DNA of 64,000 nt from Hymenobacter nitidus (GTDB taxonomy: Bacteria; Bacteroidota; Bacteroidia; Cytophagales; Hymenobacteraceae): contig NZ_JAJADQ010000005.1 in the NCBI RefSeq assembly GCF_020447315.1, forward strand, positions 124,001-188,000. Reading direction: 5' to 3'. Of this stretch, positions 47,897 through 56,701 are shown one piece after another (position 1 is the first letter of the stretch; each line of letters starts with the position of its first letter). Below the pieces are notes generated by a model that ran no database searches, was not told where the DNA came from, and saw only the letters and a program-made list of their open reading frames with translations. A program made the position numbers and the translations under genes.

Positions 47897-47941
47897 AAAA
47901 AGGGCCTCTCCGGTTGCTGCGGCTGCCGGGGAGGCCTTTTT
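47897..47941 (+). terminator. Terminator between the small protein gene and rnhB
   Basis: AAAAAGGGCCTCTCCGG pairs with CCGGGGAGGCCTTTTT (one base apart from perfect), with T-runs both ways. Confidence 0.85.
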
Positions 47942-47992
47942 GTTTGCCGCCGGTTTTGGGCCGGGCCGGCCGGAGGCCGTACCTTCGCCGGT

Positions 47993-48571
47993 ATGATGCT
48001 GCTTGCCTCCCACACTGGCCTTTCGCGGGAAGCGGGCCTCGATGAAGCCGGCCGGGGCTGCCTGGCCGGACCGGTTTTCGCCGCCGCCGTTATTCTGCCG
48101 CCCGATTTTGCCCCCGCCTACCTCAACGACTCCAAACTGATGACGGCCCGGCGCCGGGAGGTGATTCGACACGAGATATGCCGGGAAGCCATAGCCTGGG
48201 CCGTGGGCGAGGCCAATACTGCGGAAATTGCCGCCATCAACATTGCCCAGGCCAGTTATCTGGCCATGCACCGCGCCGTGGCGTTGCTGGCCCAGCGCCC
48301 CGAGCACCTCATTGTGGATGGCAACCGTTTTCGGGCGTACCCCGACATTGAGCACACCTGCTTTATCAAAGGCGACGGACGCTACCGCAGCATTGCTGCG
48401 GCCTCGGTGCTGGCCAAAACCTTCCGCGACGACCGGATGCACGAGCTGGCCCGGGAGTATCCGATGTACGGGTGGGAGCAAAATGCCGGCTACCCCACCG
48501 AAAAGCACCGCGCCGCCATCCGGGAATATGGCCCGTCTGAGCACCACCGTATGGGCTTCCGCCTGCTATAG
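47993..48571 (+). CDS. rnhB: Ribonuclease HII
   Basis: A 192-residue RNase HII that nicks RNA in RNA/DNA hybrids. The catalytic residues appear in GLDEAGRGCLAGPV, LIVDGNRF and the SIAAASVLAKTFRD region; the C-terminus GYPTEKHRAAIREYGPSEHHR is typical. ATGs at 47993 and 47996 are both possible. A TTG-N21-TACCTTCG match ends at 47987, so the transcript may begin at or very near the start codon. A perfect hairpin follows. Confidence 0.96.
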   Translation: MMLLASHTGLSREAGLDEAGRGCLAGPVFAAAVILPPDFAPAYLNDSKLMTARRREVIRHEICREAIAWAVGEANTAEIAAINIAQASYLAMHRAVALLAQRPEHLIVDGNRFRAYPDIEHTCFIKGDGRYRSIAAASVLAKTFRDDRMHELAREYPMYGWEQNAGYPTEKHRAAIREYGPSEHHRMGFRLL

Positions 48572-48658
48572 GGCAAGGTGCTACTGCAGAACTCCTGCCC
48601 TGGCGAGGAGGCACGAGCAAGCAACCCGGCCTCTGAAATGTGCTCAACCTTCTAAAAT

Positions 48659-48696
48659 AGAAAGCCCCTTGCTACGGCGGTAGTAAGGGGCTTTCT
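48659..48696. terminator. Bidirectional terminator after rnhB
   Basis: AGAAAGCCCCTTGCTAC and GTAGTAAGGGGCTTTCT pair almost perfectly around a four-base loop, between convergent rnhB and the response regulator gene. Confidence 0.85.
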
Positions 48697-48756
48697 GGTA
48701 AAAGGGGGGGGGCACCAGCGGAGGACAGATTGCTCGGTGCCTCGCAATGACACAAC

Positions 48757-49200
48757 TTAATCCTTCAGACGAAGCAGGTCCAGGAAGAGGCTGAAGCCGT
48801 CGACGGTGGAGCCGCCTTCCCCGAACTTATCGAAGTTCAGGGGCTTGATGATGTAGCCGCTCACGGCTAGGTCGCGGGCTTTCAGGCGGTCCGTTTCCAG
48901 GTCGGAAGTCGTCATGATGAATACGTTCAGGCCCACGAACTCGGGGTCGGAGCGCAGGGTGTCCAGGAGTTCCAGGCCGTTCATGCGGGGCATATTGATG
49001 TCGAGCATCACCACGCTGGGCTTACTTATTGGGTTCTGGCCACCCTCGCCACGAAGCAGGTGCAGGGCTTCCCGGCCATTTTTGGCAATGTGAAGCGGCA
49101 CGTTGATATCGTGCTTACGCAGTTCGCGCTGCACGTTCATAATGTCCATCTGGTCGTCTTCAACAAGAAGAATGCTGGGGGCAAAAGCGTCGGTCGACAT
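48757..49200 (-). CDS. Single-domain response regulator (CheY-like)
   Basis: A 147-residue receiver domain with no output domain. The acidic pocket is E14-D15-D16 (LLVEDDQMD); the phospho-acceptor is D67 in VVMLDINMPRMNG; the switch Thr and Lys are in IMTTSD and GYIIKPLNF. The type is close to Rcp1, the partner of phytochrome kinases. The start is Met 49200 (MSTDAFAPS); the frame continues to 49224. It lies 54 bp after the histidine kinase gene on the same strand and probably receives its phosphate. Confidence 0.93.
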   Translation of the reverse strand: MSTDAFAPSILLVEDDQMDIMNVQRELRKHDINVPLHIAKNGREALHLLRGEGGQNPISKPSVVMLDINMPRMNGLELLDTLRSDPEFVGLNVFIMTTSDLETDRLKARDLAVSGYIIKPLNFDKFGEGGSTVDGFSLFLDLLRLKD

Positions 49201-49254
49201 ATGAGTGAGGGAAAGACAAGTCAAAAACTACCCTCTATACGGGAAAGACGATAT

Positions 49255-50796
49255 TCAGACGGTTTTGGGTGGGGTTTGTAGGGCGGCCGTCCGGCGCTCG
49301 GCGTGCACAGCCCGTTCCTTAGGCCAGGTAAAGATGAAGCTAGCCCCCTGTCCTTCTGTCGATTCAACGTGGATGGTGCCGCCCTGGCGCTCCACAATTT
49401 TCTTGACAATTGCCAGCCCTACTCCCGTGCTTTCCAGCGTATCGCGCTCCACCAGGGTCTGAAAAATGACGAATATCCGCTCGTGGTATTCCGGGTCGAT
49501 GCCGGGGCCGTTGTCGGACACGGTGAAGGTGTACTGCTGCCGGTCTTCGCGGCAGCCGATGCGCACCAGCCCGTTTTCGGGGTGGTCGTGATACTTCAGC
49601 GCGTTGCTGATCAGGTTGCTGAATACCTGCTGCAGCTGCACGCGGTTGGACACCATGGTGGGCAGGTAGGAGGGCAGCTCTACCCGAAAGCCGGGCGGGG
49701 GCGCCAGGGAGTCCACGATTTCGTTGAGCAGCTCCCGCACGTTGATGCGCTCATCGGCCTGCTTGGTGCGCCCGATGCGGGCCAGGTCCAGAATGCCGCT
49801 GATCAGGTTTTCCATGCGGTGTACCCGGGCGCGCATCAGCATGAGAAACTCCCGGATGTGGTCGGGCACGTTGTCGCCCATGTCTTCCTCAATCCAGCGC
49901 GAGGCGCTTTCAATGCCCCGGAGCGGCGCTTTCAAATCGTGCGACACCACGTAGGCAAACTGGTCGAGCTCCTGGTTGCGGCGCTCCAGCTGCGTAATAG
50001 TCGAGTCGATGGTGCGGGCCATTACGTTGAGCGAGTCGGCCAGCTCCGTCAGCTCGTCCTGGTCAGTGTCCTGAATGCGGGTGTTGTAGTCGCCGGTGGC
50101 AATCTGGGTAGAGAGGCCCACCATCATATCGATGCGGCGGGCAATGAGGCGGGTGATGTAGGAGGCCCACAGCAACCCAATGCCAATGGCCAGCACCGTC
50201 ACAATAATGGAAATCATGCGCGTCTGCCGGATGCTGTCCTCCAGCTTCTGCCGTACTTTTTCGCGCTCAATCAGCTCGGTGCGCTCGAAGCCGGCAAACA
50301 GCACCCGGATCTGGTCCATGATCTGCTTGCCGGTCAGGCTTTCGGCCAGGGTACGGTGCTCCATGCCCTCCATGGCAATCTGGTTGGGGTCGCGGCGGCG
50401 GGCTTCCCGCTTTTCGCTGATCAACAGGTGGGAGTAGGCCGACCACTGCTGGTAGAGGCGCTGGGTGCGCGCAATGCGGGCGTACTGCGGGTCGTCGGCG
50501 TCGATCTGGCTGCGCAGCTGGGTAAAACGGCTCAGCAGCTCCTGCTCTCCTTTATAGTAGGGCTGCAACACGGCCTCGCTCCCGATAAGCATGTAGCCCC
50601 GAAAGCCCGATTCCATGTCGATGATGTTGCGAAACAGCGCCGAGGTTTCGGCCGTGATAAGCTGGGAAGCCTGTACCCGCTCGGAGTTGCGCAGCACCTG
50701 GCGCGAGAGCTGGTAGTTGACGAACACCACAGTGGCAAACAGGGCCGAAATGACCAGGAAGCCCGCAAATAGTTTGGTAGAAAGCTTGAGCTTCAT
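49255..50796 (-). CDS. CHASE3-like/HAMP sensor histidine kinase
   Basis: A 513-residue kinase. An N-terminal helix (about 10-28) and second helix (about 195-212) flank a CHASE3-type sensor domain (ETSALFRNIIDMESGFRGYM motif, 50-70). HAMP covers about 213-265; the phosphorylated His is H286 in VVSHDLKAPL; the N-box ISNALKYHDH, G1 box DNGPGID and G2 STGVGLAIVKKIV follow. The dimerisation/His domain is of the phytochrome-associated class. It is in one cluster with a response regulator and a CZB protein. The signal sensed is not known. Confidence 0.95.
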   Translation of the reverse strand: MKLKLSTKLFAGFLVISALFATVVFVNYQLSRQVLRNSERVQASQLITAETSALFRNIIDMESGFRGYMLIGSEAVLQPYYKGEQELLSRFTQLRSQIDADDPQYARIARTQRLYQQWSAYSHLLISEKREARRRDPNQIAMEGMEHRTLAESLTGKQIMDQIRVLFAGFERTELIEREKVRQKLEDSIRQTRMISIIVTVLAIGIGLLWASYITRLIARRIDMMVGLSTQIATGDYNTRIQDTDQDELTELADSLNVMARTIDSTITQLERRNQELDQFAYVVSHDLKAPLRGIESASRWIEEDMGDNVPDHIREFLMLMRARVHRMENLISGILDLARIGRTKQADERINVRELLNEIVDSLAPPPGFRVELPSYLPTMVSNRVQLQQVFSNLISNALKYHDHPENGLVRIGCREDRQQYTFTVSDNGPGIDPEYHERIFVIFQTLVERDTLESTGVGLAIVKKIVERQGGTIHVESTEGQGASFIFTWPKERAVHAERRTAALQTPPKTV

Positions 50797-50825
50797 GCAG
50801 GGCAGCTACTGACAAAGTGGTGCAA

Positions 50826-51191
50826 TTAGCGAGGCGTACGCAGCTTGTCCTGGATAGTTTGCAGCAGTTGCGTGATTCGGTCGGTGAGGGGCAGCAGGTC
50901 GCTCAGGCCTTCGCGGGCCTGCTCGGTGAAGCCCTGCAGGTACATATCCATTAGCTCGTTGGCTTGCTGATGCACTTGGCGGTGGGCCCGGTCGAGAGCG
51001 GCCCATTCGGGCACGTGGCCCCACGCGCTGCGACGGCGCTCCGTAATCCAGATACCGAGGCTGCACTGGTCCGGGTCGCGGGCGGGCCCTTCGGCCAGGG
51101 CGCTGCCGTAGAGGAAGGACCGGAGCTTGGACTTGAACAGCAGGTGTTTGAGCATAGCCGTTTCGAAGTCCTGTTTAAGATTTAAATCCAT
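50826..51191 (-). CDS. Stand-alone CZB (chemoreceptor zinc-binding) domain protein
   Basis: A 121-residue protein with the CZB domain and little else. The 3-His/1-Cys zinc ligands are all present: H16 (MLKHLLFK), C43 in QCSLGIWI, H70 and H74 in LDRAHRQVHQQ. I start at Met 51191 (MDLNLKQDFE), giving the domain's usual N-terminus; the frame is open upstream. The stop is 29 bp ahead of the kinase start. CZB domains usually sit on receptors or diguanylate cyclases and respond to zinc or hypochlorous acid; here it could modulate the kinase as a separate part. Confidence 0.88.
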   Translation of the reverse strand: MDLNLKQDFETAMLKHLLFKSKLRSFLYGSALAEGPARDPDQCSLGIWITERRRSAWGHVPEWAALDRAHRQVHQQANELMDMYLQGFTEQAREGLSDLLPLTDRITQLLQTIQDKLRTPR

Positions 51192-51274
51192 AGATAATTG
51201 CCCTGCGCAGGCACACTGAAGGAAAGGGCCGCCAGTAAGCCGGCCCCGAAAATAAGGCTGCCACAGCCCCGTGG

Positions 51275-51282
51275 CAAAGATA
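51275..51282 (-). promoter_or_regulatory. Candidate -7 element of the CZB/kinase/regulator set
   Basis: TATCTTTG on the minus strand matches TAnnTTTG and lies 84 bp before the CZB gene start. No -33 TTG at the expected spacing. Confidence 0.35.
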
Positions 51283-51397
51283 GAAGTGAGCCGCAATGGT
51301 TGAGGCTGTACGGTCCGGCCGGTGGAAATGGCTAATTTCGCCCGGTCCTTTCTCCGGAACCTTCGCAAAACCTTTTCACTACCTCCCAACCCGCCCC

Positions 51398-52504
51398 ATG
51401 GCCGAAGAACTCAAAACCGTTGTCCTGAATGACGTGCACCAGCAGCTAGGTGCCAAAATGGTCCCCTTTGCCGGCTACAACATGCCCGTGCGCTACTCTT
51501 CCGACCTCGACGAGCACCGCACCGTGCGGCGGGCCGTGGGGATGTTCGACGTATCGCACATGGGCGAGTTCCGGGTGCGCGGCCCCCAGGCCCTCGACCT
51601 GATTCAGCGCGTGACCAGCAACGATGCCAGTAAGCTCACCGACGGCAAAGCCCAGTATTCATGCCTGCCCAACCAGGAAGGCGGCATCGTAGACGACCTT
51701 TTGGTGTATAAGCTGGCCGATGAAGACTACATGCTGGTGGTAAACGCCTCCAACATCGACAAGGACTGGAACTGGATTAGCCAGTTTAACACGGGCGGCG
51801 CCGACATGGAAAACATTTCCGACCAGACCAGCCTGTTTGCGGTGCAGGGACCCAAGGCCGCCGAAGCCCTGCAGAGCCTGACCGATACGGACCTAAGTAG
51901 CATCCCGTACTACTCATTCGTGCAGGGCACGTTTGCCGGGGCACCCAACGTCATCATCTCGGCTACGGGCTATACCGGTGCAGGCGGCTTCGAGCTGTAT
52001 ATTCCCAACGAGCACGCCCAGCAAGTGTGGGACAAGATTATGGCAGCCGGCCAGCCGTTTGGTTTGAAGCCCATCGGCCTGGGGGCCCGCGACACGCTGC
52101 GCCTGGAAATGGGTTTCTCGCTCTACGGCAACGATATTGACGACACCACCTCGCCGCTGGAAGCGGGCCTGGGCTGGATTACCAAGTTCACCAAGGAGTT
52201 CACCAACTCGGCCAGCCTGAAGGCCCAGAAGGAGCAGGGCGTAACGCGCAAGCTGGTGGCGTTTTTGATGGACGGTCCCGGTATTCCGCGCAGCCACTAC
52301 GAGCTGGTGAACGAGGCCGGCGAGAAAATCGGAGAGGTTACTTCCGGCACCCAGTCGCCTTCTTTGAGCAAGGGCATCGGCCTGGGCTACGTGAAAACCG
52401 AGTTCAGCACGCCCGGCAGCCAGATTTTCGTGCAGGTCCGCGGTAAGAACTTCCCCGCTACGGTAGTGAAGCTGCCCTTCGTGAAAGGCACGGAAGAGGC
52501 GTAA
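51398..52504 (+). CDS. gcvT: Aminomethyltransferase, glycine cleavage T protein
   Basis: A 368-residue GcvT, which takes the aminomethyl group from the H protein and gives methylene-THF and ammonia. Motifs: [42 protein letters not shown] and the substrate region [12 protein letters not shown], then [20 protein letters not shown]. The frame is open upstream, but ATG 51398 is the true start by family. gcvH and gcvP are not adjacent. A hairpin repeat lies after the stop. Confidence 0.97.
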   Translation: MAEELKTVVLNDVHQQLGAKMVPFAGYNMPVRYSSDLDEHRTVRRAVGMFDVSHMGEFRVRGPQALDLIQRVTSNDASKLTDGKAQYSCLPNQEGGIVDDLLVYKLADEDYMLVVNASNIDKDWNWISQFNTGGADMENISDQTSLFAVQGPKAAEALQSLTDTDLSSIPYYSFVQGTFAGAPNVIISATGYTGAGGFELYIPNEHAQQVWDKIMAAGQPFGLKPIGLGARDTLRLEMGFSLYGNDIDDTTSPLEAGLGWITKFTKEFTNSASLKAQKEQGVTRKLVAFLMDGPGIPRSHYELVNEAGEKIGEVTSGTQSPSLSKGIGLGYVKTEFSTPGSQIFVQVRGKNFPATVVKLPFVKGTEEA

Positions 52505-52530
52505 GCGGCCCTGTTGGCTTTTTTGATTTC

Positions 52531-52574
52531 AGCGTCATGCTTCATCGGGCGTCCGCCAGATGAAGCATGACGCT
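52531..52574. repeat. Hairpin repeat, GTCATGCT family, copy C
   Basis: Perfect 16-bp arms AGCGTCATGCTTCATC (52531-52546) and GATGAAGCATGACGCT (52559-52574), 12-base loop, then CTTTTT. It could act as the gcvT terminator, but its sequence match to copy A shows it belongs to a dispersed family. Confidence 0.78.
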
Positions 52575-52599
52575 CTTTTTGTATTCATATTCTTAGAAA

Positions 52600-53316
52600 A
52601 TGCCCTCACTCGATATTTGCTTTAGTCCGGAGTTGTTGCCGTTGTATGCGTTGCGGGGAAAAGTGGCGGTGGTCGTTGATATTCTGCGGGCCACTTCTTC
52701 GATTGTAACGGCACTGGCCGCCGGCGTTTCGCACATCGTGCCCTTCAGCGAGCTGGACGACTGCCGGGCCATGGCCGCGCAGGGCTACCTGACGGCCGCT
52801 GAGCGCGACGGGCGGCAGGCCGAAGGCTTCGACTTGGGCAACTCGCCTTTCGGCTACCTCGACGGCGTGCTGCCGGTGCAGGGCCGGGGCGTGGCCATTA
52901 CGACTACCAACGGCACCCGGGCCCTGCACTTGTCATTGGCGGCTGATGCCGTGGTGGTGGGTGCTTTCCTGAACCTGGAAGCCGTAGCGCGGTTTGTGCG
53001 GGCCCAGGGCAAAGATGTGGTGGTGGTGTGCGCCGGCTGGAAAGGCATGTTCAATCTAGAAGACACGCTCTTTGGCGGCGCTCTGGCCGAGCGGCTGGCA
53101 GCCGATTTTGATACCGTCGGCAGCGACGCGACCCTGGCGGCCCACCACCTGTGGCAGCAGGCCCAGGCGGACCTGGCCAGTTACCTACTACAGTCGGCGC
53201 ACGTGCGGCGGCTGAACGGGCTGGAAGCTAACAAGGACTTTGAGTACTGTATCCAGCTCGATACGCACGATATACTGCCCATCTGGCAAGAGAAGCGGCT
53301 GGTGGCTCACGCATAG
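52600..53316 (+). CDS. comB: 2-phosphosulfolactate phosphatase family protein (ComB)
   Basis: A 238-residue ComB-like protein. Family blocks are VVVDILRATSSIVTALAAG, AERDGRQAEGFDLGNSP, GVAITTTNGTRAL and VVCAGWKGMFNLEDTLFGGAL (read in part). In methanogens ComB makes sulfolactate for coenzyme M; bacteria of several phyla keep it without that pathway, so its role here is unclear, perhaps sulfolactate metabolism (sulfonate lipids are known in Bacteroidota). It stands between gcvT and a convergent MazG-like gene. Confidence 0.9.
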   Translation: MPSLDICFSPELLPLYALRGKVAVVVDILRATSSIVTALAAGVSHIVPFSELDDCRAMAAQGYLTAAERDGRQAEGFDLGNSPFGYLDGVLPVQGRGVAITTTNGTRALHLSLAADAVVVGAFLNLEAVARFVRAQGKDVVVVCAGWKGMFNLEDTLFGGALAERLAADFDTVGSDATLAAHHLWQQAQADLASYLLQSAHVRRLNGLEANKDFEYCIQLDTHDILPIWQEKRLVAHA

Positions 53317-53448
53317 GCGGCTCGCCAAAAGCCGCGCCGATGCCACTCGAAATTCTACAGGTGCCTCACGAATCCTTTGCGCGCGCCTAGGGGGGCTTTC
53401 GAGCACTATTGAAACTGTTTCGGCCAGCGCTTAAGTCTGTCGGATGGG

Positions 53449-53775
53449 TTAGCGCAGCTTCTCGTTTTGCTGGTGACGGTCGGCGTCGCGCAGGGTTTTC
53501 TTCTCCAGGTTGCGCTGTAGGGCCTCAGTCAGGTTCACGCCGGTTTGGTTGGCCAGGCAAATAACGACGAACAGCACGTCGGCCAGCTCGTCGGCCAGCA
53601 CCTTGTCACGGTCAGAGGCCTTGAAAGACTGCTCCCCGTACTGCCGGGCAATGATGCGGGCTACTTCGCCCACTTCCTCCGTGAGCATGGCCATGTTGGT
53701 CAGCTCATTGAAATACCGCACGCCGGTGGTCTGAATCCAGGTGTCGACGGTTTTTTGGGCTTCCTCGATGGTCAT
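53449..53775 (-). CDS. MazG-like nucleotide pyrophosphohydrolase
   Basis: A 108-residue single-domain MazG/iMazG type protein. The metal-binding motif EEVGEVAR is followed by DELADVLFVV, the two conserved EExxE- and ExxD-like helices; length suits a single-domain dimer. It cleaves NTPs to NMP and pyrophosphate, probably for house-cleaning or damaged nucleotides. It lies 103 bp after the dtd stop on the same strand. The specific substrate is not readable. Confidence 0.88.
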   Translation of the reverse strand: MTIEEAQKTVDTWIQTTGVRYFNELTNMAMLTEEVGEVARIIARQYGEQSFKASDRDKVLADELADVLFVVICLANQTGVNLTEALQRNLEKKTLRDADRHQQNEKLR

Positions 53776-53828
53776 GATGTGTAGGCAAAAGGGTGAAAGG
53801 GTATGGGAGTAGAAGGGCAGAAAAGGGA

Positions 53829-53868
53829 AACGTGTCTTTGCGCAGTACGAAGCAATGACATATTGCCC
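53829..53868. repeat. Possible second small repeat family, ending GCAATGAC
   Basis: GTCTTTGC and GCAATGAC flank a short spacer here and nearly pair (one mismatch). A related GCAATGAC end, paired with ATTGC, lies at 48730-48750 next to rnhB. Two copies only, so weak. Confidence 0.3.
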
Positions 53869-53878
53869 TCACACTCGC

Positions 53879-54337
53879 TTATCCTTGAGCTCCTTCCGGC
53901 GAATCAAGGACGATAGTGACGGGGCCGTCGTTGAGGAGGTGCACCTGCATGTCGGCGCCAAACTCGCCGGTGGGTACGGGCTGGCCCAGTAGCGTTTCGA
54001 GCAGGGCCACAAACTGCTGGTAGAGCGGAATGGCGACGGGGGGCGGGGCAGCCCCGGTGTAGCTGGGCCGGTTGCCTTTGCGGGCATCGGCGAGCAGCGT
54101 AAACTGGCTTACGACCAGCACCTGGCCCTGGATGTCCTGCACGCTGCGGTTCATCTTGCCTTCCTCGTCGCCGAAGATGCGCAACTGTACCAGCTTGCGG
54201 GCTATCCAGTCGAGGGATTTTAGGTTGTCGTCAGGGGTAAAACCGGCCAGTACCAGCAGGCCGGGGCCAATCTGGCCAGTGATGCGCCCCTCGACGGTGA
54301 CGCTGGCTTCGCTAACGCGCTGGATAACTACTCGCAT
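53879..54337 (-). CDS. dtd: D-aminoacyl-tRNA deacylase
   Basis: A 152-residue DTD that removes D-amino acids (and glycine from tRNA-Ala) from tRNA. Both active-site motifs are present: VSQFTLLAD and [13 protein letters not shown] start at Met 54337 ([15 protein letters not shown]), the family start; the frame is open for 43 codons upstream. Its stop is 103 bp before the MazG-like gene. It is divergent from the GT-C gene over 95 bp. Confidence 0.96.
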   Translation of the reverse strand: MRVVIQRVSEASVTVEGRITGQIGPGLLVLAGFTPDDNLKSLDWIARKLVQLRIFGDEEGKMNRSVQDIQGQVLVVSQFTLLADARKGNRPSYTGAAPPPVAIPLYQQFVALLETLLGQPVPTGEFGADMQVHLLNDGPVTIVLDSPEGAQG

Positions 54338-54432
54338 ACGGGGTAGGAGCGGAAAACAGAAAGAGGATAAGGTCGCGCCGTTTTTTCGTACTTCGCGGCG
54401 CCACTCGGCATTCCGCGCACGCAACGCACCCA

Positions 54433-55929
54433 ATGGCCGACACGAAGAACGACAATCCGACGACAAAAAACGCGCTTTTCCTGGTGCTGGCCTTGCTGGC
54501 AGTAGCGGCCGTGCGCCTGTACCGTCTGGAGGAAGCTGCCCTGCCCGACTACGACTCGGTGCGCAACTGGCAGATTGTGCAGGAAATAGCCCACGGCAAC
54601 TTTCGTAATCTGTTTCACCACGGCAGCCCCGGCTTCTCGGTGCTTTACGTGCCCGTGGCCTGGGGTACGACCAACTTCCACGTCTTTCAATTCCTGAATG
54701 CCCTGCTGGCTGTAGCGGCTGTGGGTGCCCTGGCCTGGTTCGTGACGAAAGCGGCCCGCCTCACGGCGCTGGAAACGGCTTTGCTCACGCTCTTTATCGG
54801 TACTTCGGTGTTTCTCACCTTCTCGGGCCGCGACTTTACTATGGGCTCGGCCTCGCTGCTGGTGTTTGCGAGCCTGCTGCGGGCGTATTACCAACGGCTG
54901 CTTACTCCGAACAGCCGGGCCTTGCTTGTAGCGGCCGTCTGGCTGGCGGTGGGACTGAGCATCAACTACAAGTTCATCCTGACCTTGCCCATTCTGTCGG
55001 TTTTCGAGCTGTTACAGCGCGACGGACTGTTGGGGCGGCAGCGCAACTGGCTGCGGGTGTTGGGTATCCTGGTCGCGCCATTCGTGGTGTTTGGGCTGGT
55101 GGGCGTGCTGGCCGGGCTGCCCTGGTACCGGTGGCCGGCGGTGTACTACAATGTGCTGTTTCCGGGCGCGCCCAACGCGGCGGGCCGGCAGGGCAGCGTG
55201 CAGCTGGATGTAACCTTCTACCTGTGGTTTCTGGCGCGCTACGAGTCGTGGCTGGTGCTGGCAGGAGTGGCGCTGGTACCGCTGCTGTGGTGGCGGGAGC
55301 TGTTCCGGGAGCTGCGGCGCATCAATCTGGTGCGCTATCTGGCCGTGTGGGCCTATGCGTATCTGGCGGGCATGTCGTTGCTACTGAAAGCGCCGCGGGG
55401 GCTGCTGCTGGCGTATGGCCTTTTCTATACCCTGGCTTTCCTGACGTTGCGCCGCAAGGTGCCGGGCTGGCAGCTGGCGGTGATAATCTTGCTGGCCTGC
55501 GCTTTCAATATGTACCAGGTTAAAGAGGAAGTGTATGACTACACGCCCAGCAGCTACCCACAGGTAACGCAGTGGCTGCGGCAGCACCAGGCTACGAAGG
55601 TGGTGAGTACAGTGGGCCTGGGCCTGGCCCCGTTCGGGGTGGATTCGGTGGTTAGCATTACTTCCGAAAAGCAGCTGCCGGCCCTGCGCAAGCGCGGCTT
55701 TCAGTATGTGCTGCTGGATGACTACTACCGGGTAACCAACGTGCAGCAGTTTGATTCGCTGGGTCGGCAGCAGCCCATAGCCGCCTGGCCGGAGCCCATG
55801 CTGACCTCACCGCTGCTGAACCTGGAGCACATCGAATACACGGGGCTTAGCGTGGAGGAAACGATAAAAATGCAGCGTTTAGCTAAGATGCCTGAGCTAA
55901 AGCAGCTTCGGCTGTATCGGCTGCGGTAA
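54433..55929 (+). CDS. GT-C-like multi-pass membrane protein
   Basis: A 498-residue protein with about ten to twelve hydrophobic helices. The first loop carries an acidic pair, [13 protein letters not shown], as in the GT-C fold of ArnT/PMT-type glycosyltransferases, followed by [14 protein letters not shown] and a soluble C-terminal part ([20 protein letters not shown]). It probably adds a sugar from a polyprenyl carrier to an envelope acceptor. A match to a named family cannot be claimed. Alone, not in a glycan cluster. Confidence 0.7.
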   Translation: MADTKNDNPTTKNALFLVLALLAVAAVRLYRLEEAALPDYDSVRNWQIVQEIAHGNFRNLFHHGSPGFSVLYVPVAWGTTNFHVFQFLNALLAVAAVGALAWFVTKAARLTALETALLTLFIGTSVFLTFSGRDFTMGSASLLVFASLLRAYYQRLLTPNSRALLVAAVWLAVGLSINYKFILTLPILSVFELLQRDGLLGRQRNWLRVLGILVAPFVVFGLVGVLAGLPWYRWPAVYYNVLFPGAPNAAGRQGSVQLDVTFYLWFLARYESWLVLAGVALVPLLWWRELFRELRRINLVRYLAVWAYAYLAGMSLLLKAPRGLLLAYGLFYTLAFLTLRRKVPGWQLAVIILLACAFNMYQVKEEVYDYTPSSYPQVTQWLRQHQATKVVSTVGLGLAPFGVDSVVSITSEKQLPALRKRGFQYVLLDDYYRVTNVQQFDSLGRQQPIAAWPEPMLTSPLLNLEHIEYTGLSVEETIKMQRLAKMPELKQLRLYRLR

Positions 55930-56071
55930 GGAGCCGGTGCTGGTGCCGCGAGTCTGGAGACTCGCCGCGTGTATCGGCCGACAGACGCGGCTGCGCCGAA
56001 GTCTGTGGCCAGAGTGGGTACTTGAAAAATGTGTTTTTTACAACTTAAATCTTAAAGTAGAATCAATAAAT

Positions 56072-56665
56072 ATGAACACTATAGAAGAACTGATTGGTCT
56101 GCACCCATTCGCTTTTCTGGGTAACCTGGAAATATATTGCTTTGTCGATAAGTCGCAGATGACCGAAGCAGAGATGATAAATTTTGTCAAATCTAATGCG
56201 TCTTATTTTCAATGTATAAGCTTGGATTTTTGGGATTATGATAAAAGAATAGAGTACCGCGACTTCGCATATTTAGATAGTGAAGAAAAAACATATCCTT
56301 ATATGGTTGAGTATGAAGTTAACGGTATAGATATAGAAATAATCTGTAGAAGTGACGGTTATGTGTTTATGGCTTATGAATGGCCGAAAAAGCCAATGCT
56401 CTTACTAGATTCTCTTGCTGAGTTTTTTGGCGACTATTGCCGTGGTAAGGAGGTTGATGCGGTAGTAGGGTTTGAACTATTGTTCGATGAGGATTCTGCC
56501 GTTGGAGATATGATAAAAGAATACTCAACGTTTCCATTGTATGCAATCCATTTGGCTGATGATATTACTATTGTAAAGCATAAAAATGAGATAGATACTG
56601 AATATGATAAGCTGGATAAGGTGTATGATATTGTTGCTGATAAATTGGTAAAAATATTCAGGTAA
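56072..56665 (+). CDS. AT-rich orphan gene, hypothetical
   Basis: I do not recognise this 197-residue protein. It is acidic, rich in Tyr, Ile, Lys and Asp, and has no signal or membrane helix; motifs such as LDFWDYDKRIEYRDF and VFMAYEWPKKPM are the best-marked parts. Its DNA is much richer in A and T, and its codons end in A/T far more, than those of neighbours such as the GT-C gene and mltG. That contrast suggests recent acquisition. It may be an immunity-type protein of a toxin system, but no toxin is adjacent. Start ATG 56072. Confidence 0.6.
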   Translation: MNTIEELIGLHPFAFLGNLEIYCFVDKSQMTEAEMINFVKSNASYFQCISLDFWDYDKRIEYRDFAYLDSEEKTYPYMVEYEVNGIDIEIICRSDGYVFMAYEWPKKPMLLLDSLAEFFGDYCRGKEVDAVVGFELLFDEDSAVGDMIKEYSTFPLYAIHLADDITIVKHKNEIDTEYDKLDKVYDIVADKLVKIFR

Positions 56666-56701
56666 ATAAATCGAGCTAATATGTAATTGGTAAACAAGAA
56701 T

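Noticed and set aside
56072..56665. Immunity protein call for the AT-rich gene
   Set aside because: No toxin, Rhs or VgrG gene is nearby and no immunity-family motif is visible, so I left it hypothetical.
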